Positions 1 to 10,665 of a DNA stretch of 64,000 nt are shown piece after piece. A program made the translations under genes and the position numbers. Below the pieces are notes generated by a model that saw only the letters and a program-made list of their open reading frames with translations, ran no database searches and had not been told where the DNA came from. Numbering within the stretch: the stretch's first letter is position 1; the number at the start of each line of letters is the position of its first letter. The DNA comes from Cannabis sativa (Eukaryota > Streptophyta > Magnoliopsida > Rosales > Cannabaceae), in assembly GCF_029168945.1 (NCBI RefSeq), contig NC_083602.1, positions 43,399,442 to 43,463,441 of the forward strand, in the 5' to 3' direction.

Positions 1-350
1 TTACCCCACAGGGATTTTATTATATTTTTATAATTAATTAGGATAATATATTAAGTTAAATTCTCTTAATTTACCCCACAGGGAGTTATGAGGATTTGAA
101 TTAATAGTGTTATCACAAATTTTAATTAAAGATAGATTTCATTCTTCCATTATTTCTAAATTAAATACTTCATTAAATCTATCATAAAGTTCATCTAATT
201 TTATTAGATTTAAAATTTAGCCCACAGGCAATTTTAGATTTAATAAAATTTTCATCTTCATCATGTTTCTACATTGGTAAAACATGAATTCATTAAAGCC
301 TCAATTCTTTTAACATCTAAATTTTTTGTAATCCTATTCTTGCAGCTATT
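1..350 (+). other. Untranslated leader of copia A
   Basis: This AT-rich stretch precedes the gag frame. TTACCCCACAGGGA occurs at 1-14 and again at 71-84, and a looser copy (AGCCCACAGGCA) lies near 219-230. No open frame or primer-binding site is visible; the latter must lie further left. A CTTGCAG near 340 could be a splice acceptor, but nothing else supports an intron. Confidence 0.6.
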
Positions 351-359
351 TCATCCACC

Positions 360-1159
360 TCTAAATATGCTGAAATCACTAGTGAAATCCCTGAGCTTAG
401 GAGTGACAACTTCAAAATCTGGAAGGAACGAGTTCTTCTCCACCTAGCTTGCACTGACATGGATTATGCAATAAGGAAAGATGAACCAGCTGCTATCACT
501 GATACTAGCACTGCTGTTGAGATTGCACTACGTGAAAAGTGGGAGCAATCTAATCGTCTACTCGCATCATGTTCATTATGTCCGGAATTCCTATGGGAAT
601 GCGTGGATCGGTGGAGCCACCCGAGAAGGTGAAAGACTTTATCAAAGTTATGGATGAGCAGTTTGACACTTCAGATAAATCCTTGTTCATCAACCTCATC
701 CAAGAGTTCTCGTCCACAAAACTCACCGGTGTTAAAGGAGTTCGAGAACACATTTCTAAAATGAGGGACATCACTGCTCATTTGAAGAAACTCGACGTTA
801 TCATTCCTGATACCTTCCTGGTTCATTACATCCTTCACAATCTTCCTCCACAGTATGGGCCTTTCAAAATTTCCTACAACACACATAAAGAAAAATGGAC
901 TATCAATGAATTGATGACCATGTGTGTTCAAGAGGAAGCCAGGCTCCTACAGGAGCAAGGAGAAAGTGTTCACCTGACCACTCAACCTAAGAAACGCAAG
1001 CCATTCAAGAAGAACAAAGGGAAAAAGCCCATGGCTCCCAAGGCTGCCATAAAGAAAGATTCCATCAAATGTTTCTTTTGTAAACAAAAGGGACATGCGA
1101 AAAGGGAGTGCGACGGTTCAAGAAATGGATGGATGACAAAGGTAATCCAATTTCCTTAG
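360..1159 (+). pseudogene. gag: copia A gag (UBN2-type capsid plus zinc knuckle), frame-broken
   Basis: This codes for the structural protein that packages the element RNA. The N-terminal part reads from about 360 to 565. The frame then shifts, and a 196-codon frame continues from 569 to 1159. The second part has the helical UBN2-type gag region followed by a very basic stretch. A CX2CX4HX4C zinc knuckle follows, with Cys168, Cys171, His176 and Cys181 of that frame, as expected for RNA binding. The break near 565 separates the two halves of the capsid domain. The match to the copia gag family is clear from the knuckle and the order of domains. Confidence 0.85.
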
Positions 1160-1189
1160 TATGTTATGAATCTAATATGGCTAATGTTA

Positions 1190-2388
1190 ATCTTAACACA
1201 TGGTGGATTGATTAGGTTCAACAATTCACATAACAAATTCCTTGCAGGATATTCAAAATCTAAGGAAGCCAGTGGCAAGTGAGCAAAGCATCTTATCTGG
1301 AAACAAGATGGGCTCACATGTGGAAGCTATTGGAACATGCAATTTAGTTTTAAGTAATGGTTTTATTTTAAAGTTAGAAAAGACCTTTTATGTACCAAGT
1401 TTCTCTAGAAACTTGATTTCAGTTTCAAGACTTATACCCTTTGGTTTTTCCTTTACATTTTCAGACAAATATTTTAATTTATATTATAAATGCGAATGTG
1501 TTGGAAATGGTATTTTGTACGATGGTCTTTACTGCCTTAATTTACAAAATAATACCACTAATAATGGTATGCATGTTCACGCTGGCACTAAAAGATGTGT
1601 TATGAAAGAGGATTCCCGTACATTGTGGCACGGAGATTGGGACATATCTCCATTGATAGAATTAAAAGGTTGGTAAAAGATGGGGTACTCAATACCTTAG
1701 ATTTTACTGACTTTGATACTTGTGTGGATTGCATTAAGGGAAAGCAAACCTCCAAGTCTGTCAAAACGGTGTCCATAGGAGTTACGAAATATTAGAAATC
1801 ATACATACTGATATATGTAGTCCAGATATGGAGTCACATGGTCAGAAATACTTCATCTCATTCATAGATGATTACTCACGCTACATGTATATCTACTTAC
1901 TTCATAATAAAAGTGAAGCATTAGATGTCTTTAAGATATTTAAAGCTGAAGTAGAGAACAAATGCAACAAGCAAATTAAGATAGTGAGATCAGATAGAGG
2001 AGGTGAGTATTATGGTAGATACACAGAAGATGGACAAGCACCTGGTGCATTTGCGAAGTTTCTTGAAGAAAATGGGATTGTTGCCCATTACACCTTGCCT
2101 GGTACACCCGAGCAAAATGGTGTTGCAGAAAGAAGAAACCGAACATTAATGGACATGGTGCGGAGTATGCTTAGTAGCAACTCTAATCTTCCTAAATCCT
2201 TGTGGACTGAAGCATTAAAGACATCCGTGTACATATTAAACCGAGTTCCAACAAAGGCAGTCTCAAAAACTCCTTTTGAATTATGGAAAGGTTGGAAACC
2301 AAGTTTGAATCATGTACGCATTTGGGGATGTCCATGCGAAGTCGAATATATAATCCACAAGAGAAGAAATTGGACCCAAGGACCATAA
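1190..2388 (+). pseudogene. pol: copia A protease, GAG-pre-integrase and integrase, frame-broken
   Basis: The aspartic protease begins just after 1195 with a W-W-I-D start. The frame is lost exactly inside the active-site triplet, near 1210-1216. The protease body continues in another frame from 1242. A GAG-pre-integrase module with the typical LGH motif is at about 1620-1760, again in a new frame. The integrase core runs from 1828 to 2388. Its three acidic residues are visible: Asp14 in SFIDDYSRY, Asp56 in VRSDRGGEY and Glu101 in [10 protein letters not shown], numbered from 1828. The integrase frame is lost near 2340, where the reverse transcriptase frame takes over. Confidence 0.88.
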
Positions 2389-4412
2389 GCGGATTCTTTA
2401 TAGGGTACGCTGAAAAGTCTAAAGGTTACAAGTTTTATTGTCCATCTCATAGCACAAGAATTGTGGAATCAAGGAATGCAAAATTTCTTGAGAATGCCTT
2501 GATCAGTGGGAGTGATCAATCAAAGGACTTAGGTCCTGAGAAAGATCCTTCAGAACCTTCCACTTCAAAGGCAAGATTGATAATGGTTAACACTCCTGTC
2601 GTTCAAACGAATGTTGAACAACCATTACCAATCACTGAAGATCCACAAGTTGGTAATGATAATCCAGTAGATCAAAATGTTCAAGAGTTGCCTGCAACTG
2701 TTGAACAACCTGCTGAACCTGCTGCTGCTCCCCAAGAGCCTGTTGGTGAAGTCTTAAGAAGATCTACTAGACCTATCAAACCAAGGATTTATAAAGACTA
2801 TGTTGTGTATTTATTAGAATCTGATATTGGAATTGGAAATGATCCAGAAACGTTTTTACAAGCTATGAACAGTAGAGAATCAAAATTGTGGTACAATGCT
2901 ATGGATGATGAAATGAATTCTATGAGGTGCAACAGAGTCTGGGAACTTGTAAAGTTGCCTAATGGGGCGAGAGCCATTGGCTGTAAATGGGTCTATAAAA
3001 CTAAGAAAGACTCATTAGGCAACACTGAGAGGTACAAAGCGAGACTTGTTGCTAAAGGATTCACTCAAGAGGAAGGAATTGACTATACAGAGACTTTTTC
3101 TCCTGTATCAAAGAAAGATTCCCTGAGAGTCATCTTGGCATTAGTTGCTCATTTTGATTTAGAGCTGGAGCAGATGGATGTAAAAACTGCTTTTCTGAAT
3201 GGTGATCTAGAGGAGGAGGTATACATGAAACAACCAGAAGGATTCTCCTCTAGTGAAGGTCAGGATTTGGTATGCAAGCTCAAGAAGTCCATCTATGGAT
3301 TAAAACAAGCATCCCGTCAATGGTATTTAAAATTTCATGATGTCATCTCTTCCTTTGGATTTGAAGAGAATGTCATGGATCAATGCATATACCTGAAGGA
3401 AAGTGGGAGTAAGATCTGTTTTCTTGTTTTATATGTGGACGATATTCTTCTTGCATCCAATGATAAAGGGTTGCTACGTGAAGTGAAACAATTTCTTTCA
3501 AAGAACTTTGAGATGAAAGACATGGGTGAAGCATCCTATGTCATAGGCATTAAGATTCATAGAGATAGATACCGAGGTATCTTAGGTTTATCTCAAGAAG
3601 CCTACATCAACAGAGTTTTAGAAAGATTTCATATGAAAGATTGTTCACCGAGCATTGCTCCAATTGTGAAGGGTGATAAATTAAATTTGAGCCAGTGCCC
3701 AAAGAATGATTTTGAAAGAGAACAAATGAAGAACATTCCTTATGCTTCTGCTGTCGGAAGCCTAATGTATGCTCAGGTGTGCACAAGACCCGACATTGCT
3801 TATTCTGTCGGAATGTTAGGAAGATTTCAGAGTAACCCGGGGATAGACCACTGGAAAGCTGCAAAGAAAGTTATGAGGTATCTTCAGGGTACTAAGGATT
3901 ACAAACTGATGTTCAAACGAACTGACAATCTAGAAGTAGTTGGCTACTCAGACTCGGCATTTCGCCGGTTGCACTGATTCACGTAAATCTACATCTGGTT
4001 ACGTGTTTATGTTTGCTGGTGGAGCTGTGTCTGGAGGAGTAACAAACAAACCTTGATCGCTACTTCTACTATGGAGGCTGAGTTCGTTTCTTGTTTTGAG
4101 GCTACATCACATGGTGTATGGCTAAAGAGTTTCATTTCAGGCCTTAGAGTGGTTGATTCCATTGCAAGGCCGCTAAAGATGTTCTGTGACAATTCAGCTG
4201 CTGTTTTCATGGCTAAGAACAACAAAAGTGGAAGTCGAAGCAAGCACATCGACATTAAGTACTTAGCAATTAGAGAACGTGTTAAGGAAAATAAAGTGGT
4301 CATTCAACACATTAGCACTGAATTGATGATTGCCGATCCTATGACAAAAGGCTTGCCACCTCATAAATTCAAGGATCATGTAGAGAACATGGGACTTGGT
4401 TCCCTTATGTAA
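2283..4412 (+). pseudogene. pol: copia A reverse transcriptase and RNase H
   Basis: A 564-codon open stretch (2283-3977) holds the integrase C-terminal region, a proline/glutamate-rich spacer, and the copia reverse transcriptase. The RT begins near the WKWVYKTK-like motif and contains the catalytic YVDD box near 3433-3445. RNase H follows. Its first acidic block near 3950 is followed by two nearby frame changes (about 3965 and 4040), after which the same frame resumes at 4053. It runs to a stop at 4412 through the STMEAEF and SKHIDIKY motifs. The enzyme order INT-RT-RH is diagnostic of Ty1/copia. Confidence 0.92.
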
Positions 4413-4698
4413 TTTGTACAAATAAAGTTATTATTAATGAAACTCTTATTTTGATTTTTCTCATATTTATGCGCATCTTAATTTTACATTTGAGAAAAAT
4501 TTCAGAGGACCTGAATAAACATAAGGTTTAGGGTTTATTCACTTAAGTACATTGCCACATAAAGTACATTGTTATATAATAAATGTATTGTAATACATGG
4601 AAGATAATACTCGATTCATAATGAGGACATGTCGCTATGATTCGTATGTTTATTATATAATGAGGAACGTTGGGTTTGAATACTTTAGTTTAAATGCT

Positions 4699-4713
4699 GA
4701 CCAAGTGGGAGAA
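4699..4713 (+). other. Polypurine tract of copia A
   Basis: GACCAAGTGGGAGAA lies directly before the 3' LTR. It is purine-rich and of the AAGTGGGAG type usual for plant copia elements, where it primes plus-strand DNA synthesis. Confidence 0.8.
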
Positions 4714-5223
4714 TATTAGAATATTTTTATTTATGGAAATTATTTTCTAATTAAGGAAATGATTTTCTATTTAAGGAAATAAATAAATAATTGATTTTCT
4801 GATAAATGAATATTTTATATTCATTGAATCTGAACAAAATCAATTATGTAATATTCTATATATGGTCAGATTTCTATATTCATTACACGATTTGATTTCT
4901 GAATGAATTGTCAAAATATTCTGACAATTACTGTGGCGCGTATATCTTGATGGAGTATCTCACCTATAAATATAGGGTCTCGGTCCCCGAGCTCCTCACT
5001 CATTCTGAATCCATTCAGCAAATTCCATCTAAAGAGAGTTGAGAGAGCGAGGAAGCCCGAACTCCAATACTGAAGCTATCGCAGGGATTGAAGCTCAAAG
5101 ATCAATGGCTGGAGGTACATCGATCCTTTCATTGCATATATTATAGATATGATTACAGTTTATTTTCCGCATTTCATATCATTGTATATGCTATATTACA
5201 TACACTATATATATAGTCTAACA
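4714..5223 (+). repeat. 3' LTR of copia A
   Basis: The LTR starts with TATTAGA (normally TG...) just after the polypurine tract. It ends with TCTAACA, so the termini are inverted repeats with one mismatch. A TATA box (TATAAATA, 4965-4972) lies where the U3/R promoter is expected. About 510 bp fits small plant copia LTRs. The partner LTR is outside the window, so the ends are inferred from structure only. Confidence 0.75.
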
Positions 5224-5357
5224 TTTTATATACTTGTTTTATTTATTGTTGTTGTTTAGTTGAAGTAACTTGTTCAAGGGTTGAATCAGGGTAGTATATA
5301 TATTTGTATTAATTAATGGTAATTGTAAAGTATTTTATTTGTTTAATCTTGTGCAGT

Positions 5358-5745
5358 AATATGACTTTCGGTGTAATTATACGTGTGGAAAGTGAAACAC
5401 TTCAGGTAATTGTTTGCATATTATAAGCCTCTTTTAGTATATTTCTTTTCTTTCTTATTTATGGTACTATAATAAAGGGGCTCAAGTTACTTTAAAACAG
5501 TCAATACAGTGTTTGCGACTGAAGATTTTGATTTGAATGTAATATATATAAAGGTGACTGCGGCTACTGTTAAGTTTTTTATTTTTGGATTACTATTATA
5601 TATATAATGTAGTAATCACGTTTGCTGCTCTTTGACATATATGTATTAGTAAATCAATTACAGTTTTTTAATTCTCTATATATATTGTTTGTCCTTTTTC
5701 ACTGTTGTGGGAGAATGCGATTATAGCATTCCTATTTCTTTATTG

Positions 5746-5783
<38 letters not shown>

Positions 5784-6571
5784 AATATAATAATTTTAAA
5801 GTAATAATAATAATAATTCAGTAACAATTAAATTTAAATTTTGGTTGAGTTTCAAATAAACTTTACCTAGGTGAATTTTACGTGCCATGTCAAATTTTGG
5901 GTTTAGTGCCTATCTAGCTAATATTGTATATATATTTTGATACATTATTTTAAGACGACGTACGCTGCATAATTAATGGTTATTGGTAATAATAATTTGC
6001 TAGATAGTCCCTAAGAAATAATGGATGCTTTAATGGTGAGGGGAATGGTGTTAGTGATAGGTGAATGGTGAGGAATGGCATAAACAAAATTGAAATATTA
6101 GCTTTTTCTTCATTTACAGGCCTGAAGTTTCCCTTGTCAAATTAAGAGAAATAAAGTGCAAGATCGATAGGAAAAATAATGTCCAAGATCGGTTTAAGAA
6201 TACAGTATCTGTGAAAGATGTTGTTAGGATTGTCGAGGGACCTTGCAGAGTGAGATCTCTATATCTTTGGCTTCTTTATCTTCTTGCAAGATTTGGGATG
6301 AATTCATGTAATCTGATAATTGTTGTTGTCATACTAGGGAAAACAAGGTCCAGTTGAACACATATACAAGGGTGTTCTATTTATCTATGACCGCCAGCAT
6401 GCTGGTTTTATTTGTGCCAAGTCTCAGTCTTGTGTTGCGGTAGTAAAAGAAATAGTGCCTTTGGTCATGGCAATGAAGATAAATGGACTGGTAGATATAC
6501 ACTTCCTTTTCCTCATGAACAATCATTCTGACCATACTGATATAGATCTTAGTTTCGATACCGCCAACTGA
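5358..6571 (+). pseudogene. Fragment resembling transcription elongation factor SPT5 (KOW region)
   Basis: Three exon-like blocks resemble the KOW region of plant SPT5, the partner of SPT4 on elongating RNA polymerase II. Block 1 (5358-5405) reads NMTFGVIIRVESETLQ and sits between an AG and a GT. Block 2 (6120-6249) starts after TTTACAG, contains VSLVKLREIKCKI and ends at a GTGAG donor. Block 3 (6338-6571) starts after ACTAG, contains GKQGPVEHIYKGVLFIYDR and HAGFICAKSQSC, then runs into an unrelated tail ending in TGA. Four residues usual after IYDR are missing, and the coding between blocks 1 and 2 is absent. The start and the rest of SPT5 are not here. It is best read as a degenerate gene piece, possibly captured by a Helitron or left by rearrangement. 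Confidence 0.6.
5747..5782. repeat. (ATT)n microsatellite
   Basis: About twelve uninterrupted ATT units. It lies between the first and second SPT5-like blocks. Confidence 0.9.
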
Positions 6572-7003
6572 ATAAGGATATATTACCAGTAACAATTTGA
6601 AGATTTTGTGCATAAGTTTATAATCCGATCCCTATGTCAAGCTTTCATGCAATTTTTTGGGTGGAAGTTTTTATTGTTTTTAGCCTCTGATTTACCATTG
6701 ATTTCTGAATAAGGATACATTGTTTGCTACATGATGTTTAGTTATGACATATATATACTCAAATTTATTTTCAATAAGTAAATCTTCAAAACTTATGACT
6801 TGTTCTTCCAAATTTTCGATAACTAAATAATAAGTATTATTTAGTTATGACATATATATACCCAAATTTATTTGAATAACCAATAATAATAGCACAAATA
6901 TTACTTTCATAAAACAAATCATTCGTATGATCATACCTTCACATACAATCTAAATAAGAAAAAATAAAAAAAAAAACCTAAGCTTTACCTAAAATTAATA
7001 TTT

Positions 7004-7032
7004 ACGTGCCTCGGCACGTAACTCCTACCTAG
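7004..7032 (+). mobile_element. Helitron 3' terminus (copy 1)
   Basis: A perfect 7-bp stem (ACGTGCC/GGCACGT) with a 2-base loop spans 7004-7019. Nine bases later comes CTAG (7029-7032), followed by T. A short hairpin about ten bases before CTRR with a T behind it is the classic Helitron 3' end. The 5' end (TC) cannot be placed with confidence. Confidence 0.7.
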
Positions 7033-7585
7033 TAGATATATATATATATGTGACACTGTATATGTAAGAGAATTTAATTAAAAAAATATATAAATAATTA
7101 CAGAAGGGGCAACTCATTGCTATCGGAGAAGAAGAAGATTGATTGTGTTGGCTTAAAGATTTTTGGGCTTGGGCTTAAAAAAATAAAAAGAAGATGAAAT
7201 GGGCTGTAATTAGTACTTACCGTATATGTTTGTGCTTATTTTTAGTTTTATTTTTTATTTTACCACCAAGAGGAGAAGGTTGAAAAATATTAGAATATGA
7301 AAATATTATTGGTGATTATTAGTAATTTGCAAAGAATGTGAAAGTCTACAAATATATAGTTGTGTAGCTATTATTAAATATGAAATGAGATAATAAAACT
7401 TTTTTCAATTAGAAGATTAATGTACATTTTACTATTAATAACATACATTATTATAACACAACTATGTTTTACTTACTAAATATACTAACACATATTTTAT
7501 TTTTATAAAACAAATCATTCAAATAATTATACTATTTTAATTATTAATTAAAATAAAAAACTAAAATATTAAATAAAATTAACAC

Positions 7586-7615
7586 TACGTGGCCTGGCAC
7601 GTAACAATCACCTAG
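7586..7615 (+). mobile_element. Helitron 3' terminus (copy 2, same family)
   Basis: The arm ACGTG/CACGT forms a hairpin at 7587-7602, followed by CTAG at 7612-7615 and T. The preceding 150 bases resemble those before copy 1, including the shared TATAAAACAAATCATTC-like stretch. Two members of one Helitron family therefore end within 600 bp of each other. Confidence 0.65.
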
Positions 7616-7709
7616 TATTATAAAAAACGGTACAGTATCTTTGTATCAATAAAAATAATATATCAAAGAAAAATAAAGTGAAAAAATATTTATAACTATA
7701 CATTTGTAT
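7616..7709. repeat. Direct repeat, copy 1
   Basis: This 94-bp block beginning TATTATAAAAAACGGTACAG is repeated at 7862-7951 with few differences. Copy 1 starts at the first base after the Helitron CTAG. Confidence 0.8.
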
Positions 7710-7861
7710 GAGATATTTCAATTCATTTTTTATTATTACTATACAATTATATATATTTATAAATGAAAAAATTAATTTGAATGTTGAGAGATTTTAGTTT
7801 TTTTCTTTAGTGTTAGTTATACATATAAATACAATACAATAATAAATTAAAAATTGACATG

Positions 7862-7951
7862 TATTATAAAAAACGGTACAGTATCTTTGTATCAATAAAA
7901 ATAATATATCAAAGAAAAAGTAAAAAAATATTTATAACTATACATTTGTAT
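7862..7951. repeat. Direct repeat, copy 2
   Basis: Second copy of the block at 7616-7709, about 246 bp further on. It contains no open frame. Confidence 0.8.
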
Positions 7952-8585
7952 AATAACTAATAAATAAATATATACCTTAAACAATTAATCTACACATAAC
8001 TTTTTTTGTAGAGAGAGATATATAACTAATATAATTTATCAAAAAAAGTATAATTAACTAACATATCAAAAATATCAAAATCTTAAACTTAAATTTATCA
8101 CCACCTTTCCCCTCACATAATAAAAGTAAATATTTATCGTTGTTTAATTTATTTTATGTACAGAGTAAAATTATTAGAAAAGATATTAATGATGATTACA
8201 AGTGACATACGGTGATGAAATTAACTTTAAATACAGTGGTGACTATAAATGAGATACGATGATGATAGTTGTTTTGAAATTATATGATGACTTCTCTATA
8301 AATTTGTTACATTCTTTCTATTTTAGATCTATATTTTGTGTAAGAATTGTACAATTTCAATTTTTTTTCACTATAATGTATATATTAAAAAAAAATGCAT
8401 CATTTTTTATTTATATAAAATATTGTATGATAATTTTTTTTCTTTTTAAATTCTTTAGAGGTTTCTATATAAATTTATTTTTTTAATAAATATATATTAT
8501 TTATAAAAAAATATGTATAAAATAAATTTAAAATTATTTGACACTGATTTTATTATTTAATTAATATTTATATAATAATTTAACC

Positions 8586-8612
8586 GATGCACGCGAAGCG
8601 CCTGTTTGCTAG
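8586..8612 (+). mobile_element. Helitron 3' terminus (copy 3, different family)
   Basis: CGATGCACGCGAAGCGCCTG can fold around CGC-GAA-GCG. It is followed by TTTG and CTAG (8609-8612), then T. GC-rich hairpins of the ACGCGAAGCGC type before CTAG are common at plant Helitron 3' ends. The sequence just downstream (GAGAAAGTATAAGCCGG, 8630-8646) resembles 10646-10661, so the two may be related 5' ends. Confidence 0.65.
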
Positions 8613-10660
8613 TGTATATATATATAAAGAGAAAGTATAAGCCGGTGGCGGTCTAAAATTACTCTAAATAACTCTTTCTATTCTTTCATTTATCTATTTT
8701 CTAATTTTTTCTAAATAAAAATATAAATTTTTATTATTTTTAAAATCTAAATATTATTATAATAATTAAATTTTTTAAAAAATCAAGTATTGTAATTTGT
8801 ATTCGTAAGTCTCATTCATTATCTGTTTCAAAAAAAAAAATATAAATAAAAAAAAATTCATTATTTTTAAATTCCGAATATTATTATAATAATTATTTTT
8901 TTTTAAAAAAAAAAAAAAAGTATTGTAATCGTAAGTCTCGCATTCATCATTTGTTTAAAAAAATATCCCTTTTCACAATTTTTTTTATTAAATAATCAAA
9001 CAAAAATTACTCTCTCTCATCTATATAATCAAACAAAAATCAATCTCACTCATCTGTATGCTCACATCTATCTCTCTCTCATTTTTTCTTCTTTTTTTTG
9101 CTTTATTTTCTTATGTTTCAATTTTATAAGGATTATAATAATACTTGTACTATCCATTTCAATTTATACATGTTTTATTTTATAACTATTAGTTTTAAGT
9201 TATTTTCTTTCTCTCTTTTTCTTACGACTATTTTTTACTAGATCTATATACATTTAGTTTTAGACTTTTGAATTTAGAAAAATTCAACTCCCATCGCCTT
9301 CCACACTTTAATACATCTAATATTGATCTCATAATGTGTACTAAAGTTGGTGAGAGTCTGAACTTATAATTACTTAACCATAATACAATCACAATCTCTT
9401 TTCATATATGAGTATATTCCAAGGTATCCCATATAATCTATCTAACGCCCTATCACAAATTAATCCATTATTTATAGAAATAAAAAAGAAGAATATTTTA
9501 ATAAAACAGTTTCATCCAAAAGTTCTACATACACGCGATAATAATTTAGTGTCATATTAAGTTTTCACTCCCTAGCGTAATATTGATTATAATAATATAT
9601 AATAAATTTTGTTAATTGTTTTTTTTTAAATATTTATATTGAAAAATTATGGTTAGTAACTAACATTCATTTTTTTGTTGAAGAATGAACTTATCATTCA
9701 AATAAGAATTGGAGAGTACAAAAATGATGGAAAAAATTCATCAAATCAAGTTTCTTAACCACTCTGAATGTATACACAATTAATTCATGAGATGCCATAA
9801 AATAAGGATATTTCAAGAAAATTGGTACGTATAAACTTGTGAAATTATATAAAGATTACATCGGTGTAAATATAGAGAAAGCAAAGCGCAATGCCAAATT
9901 ACAACTAATCTTAAAGTGTAAATATAGACCAAACAATAAGCAGCTACTTCAAACTCTTATCTATAAATTTGCTTGAATGATTGTAAGAGCCCCTACAAAA
10001 ATATTATAGCAAAAATAAGAGTCCAATAAATTAAAATATAACCATAAATTAATAAATCTAAATTGATTTGATATAGACGAATAGTGAACTTATCTCACTA
10101 ACAAGATTTATGAATCTTCATTAGAATTTTTGGGATATATGCAATAAATCTTTAACATTATCCCAACATCAATTTTTTTTTTCATAATTAACAAAATTTA
10201 ACTTAAACAAAACAAAACCGAATAATAACAACATATATAATTACTTTTAATCACACAAATGTATAATAATATATGAATAATTATAATTCATTTAATAAAA
10301 ATATTATATATCAAATTAATATATTATTAATCTGAAGATACAATAAAATGTTATAAGACAACATAAGTAATAGTAAACAAAATTATTGAAGATAATAAAA
10401 ATAATTAATACAATTAATATGATTCTATAAAATGGTAAAAAAAATATGAGTTTTGAAAGTAGTTTATATGGCTTTAGATATTAAATTAAAAAAAAAAAGA
10501 AAATAAATAATAATAAAGAAAAAGAATTTAATATAAAATATAGGATAATAATTTAAATAATTTAAATAATAATATACAATAAAGTATCAAAGTAAATTGA
10601 ATAACAATAAATAATACAAATCTATATATTTTACTATATATCTAGGAGAAGTATAAGGCG

Positions 10661-10665
10661 GTTAA
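10661..10665. repeat. Target-site duplication of gypsy 1 (left)
   Basis: GTTAA here matches GTTAA at 20163-20167, immediately outside the two LTRs. A 5-bp duplication is typical of LTR retrotransposon integration. Confidence 0.9.

Larger units (their letters stand above)
1..5223 (+). mobile_element. Ty1/copia LTR retrotransposon (copia A), 5' end outside window
   Basis: The domains run in copia order: gag with zinc knuckle, protease, GAG-pre-integrase, integrase, reverse transcriptase, RNase H, polypurine tract and 3' LTR. The 5' LTR and primer-binding site lie to the left of the window. The reading frame changes several times (near 565, 1205, 1620, 1800, 2340 and 3965-4050), so as written the copy cannot make a full polyprotein. 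The family assignment rests on integrase lying before reverse transcriptase. With only one LTR in view, its age cannot be judged from LTR divergence. Confidence 0.95.
5224..10660. other. AT-rich non-genic region with Helitron debris
   Basis: Apart from the SPT5-like blocks, Helitron ends and short repeats listed separately, no credible gene is seen. Long A/T runs dominate, especially after 7030. Occasional short open frames (for example 8259-8486) are low-complexity Phe/Ile/Tyr strings and are not supported as coding. Confidence 0.7.

Noticed and set aside
8259..8486. 75-codon Phe/Tyr/Ile-rich frame
   Set aside because: Low-complexity AT-rich translation without any coding sign.
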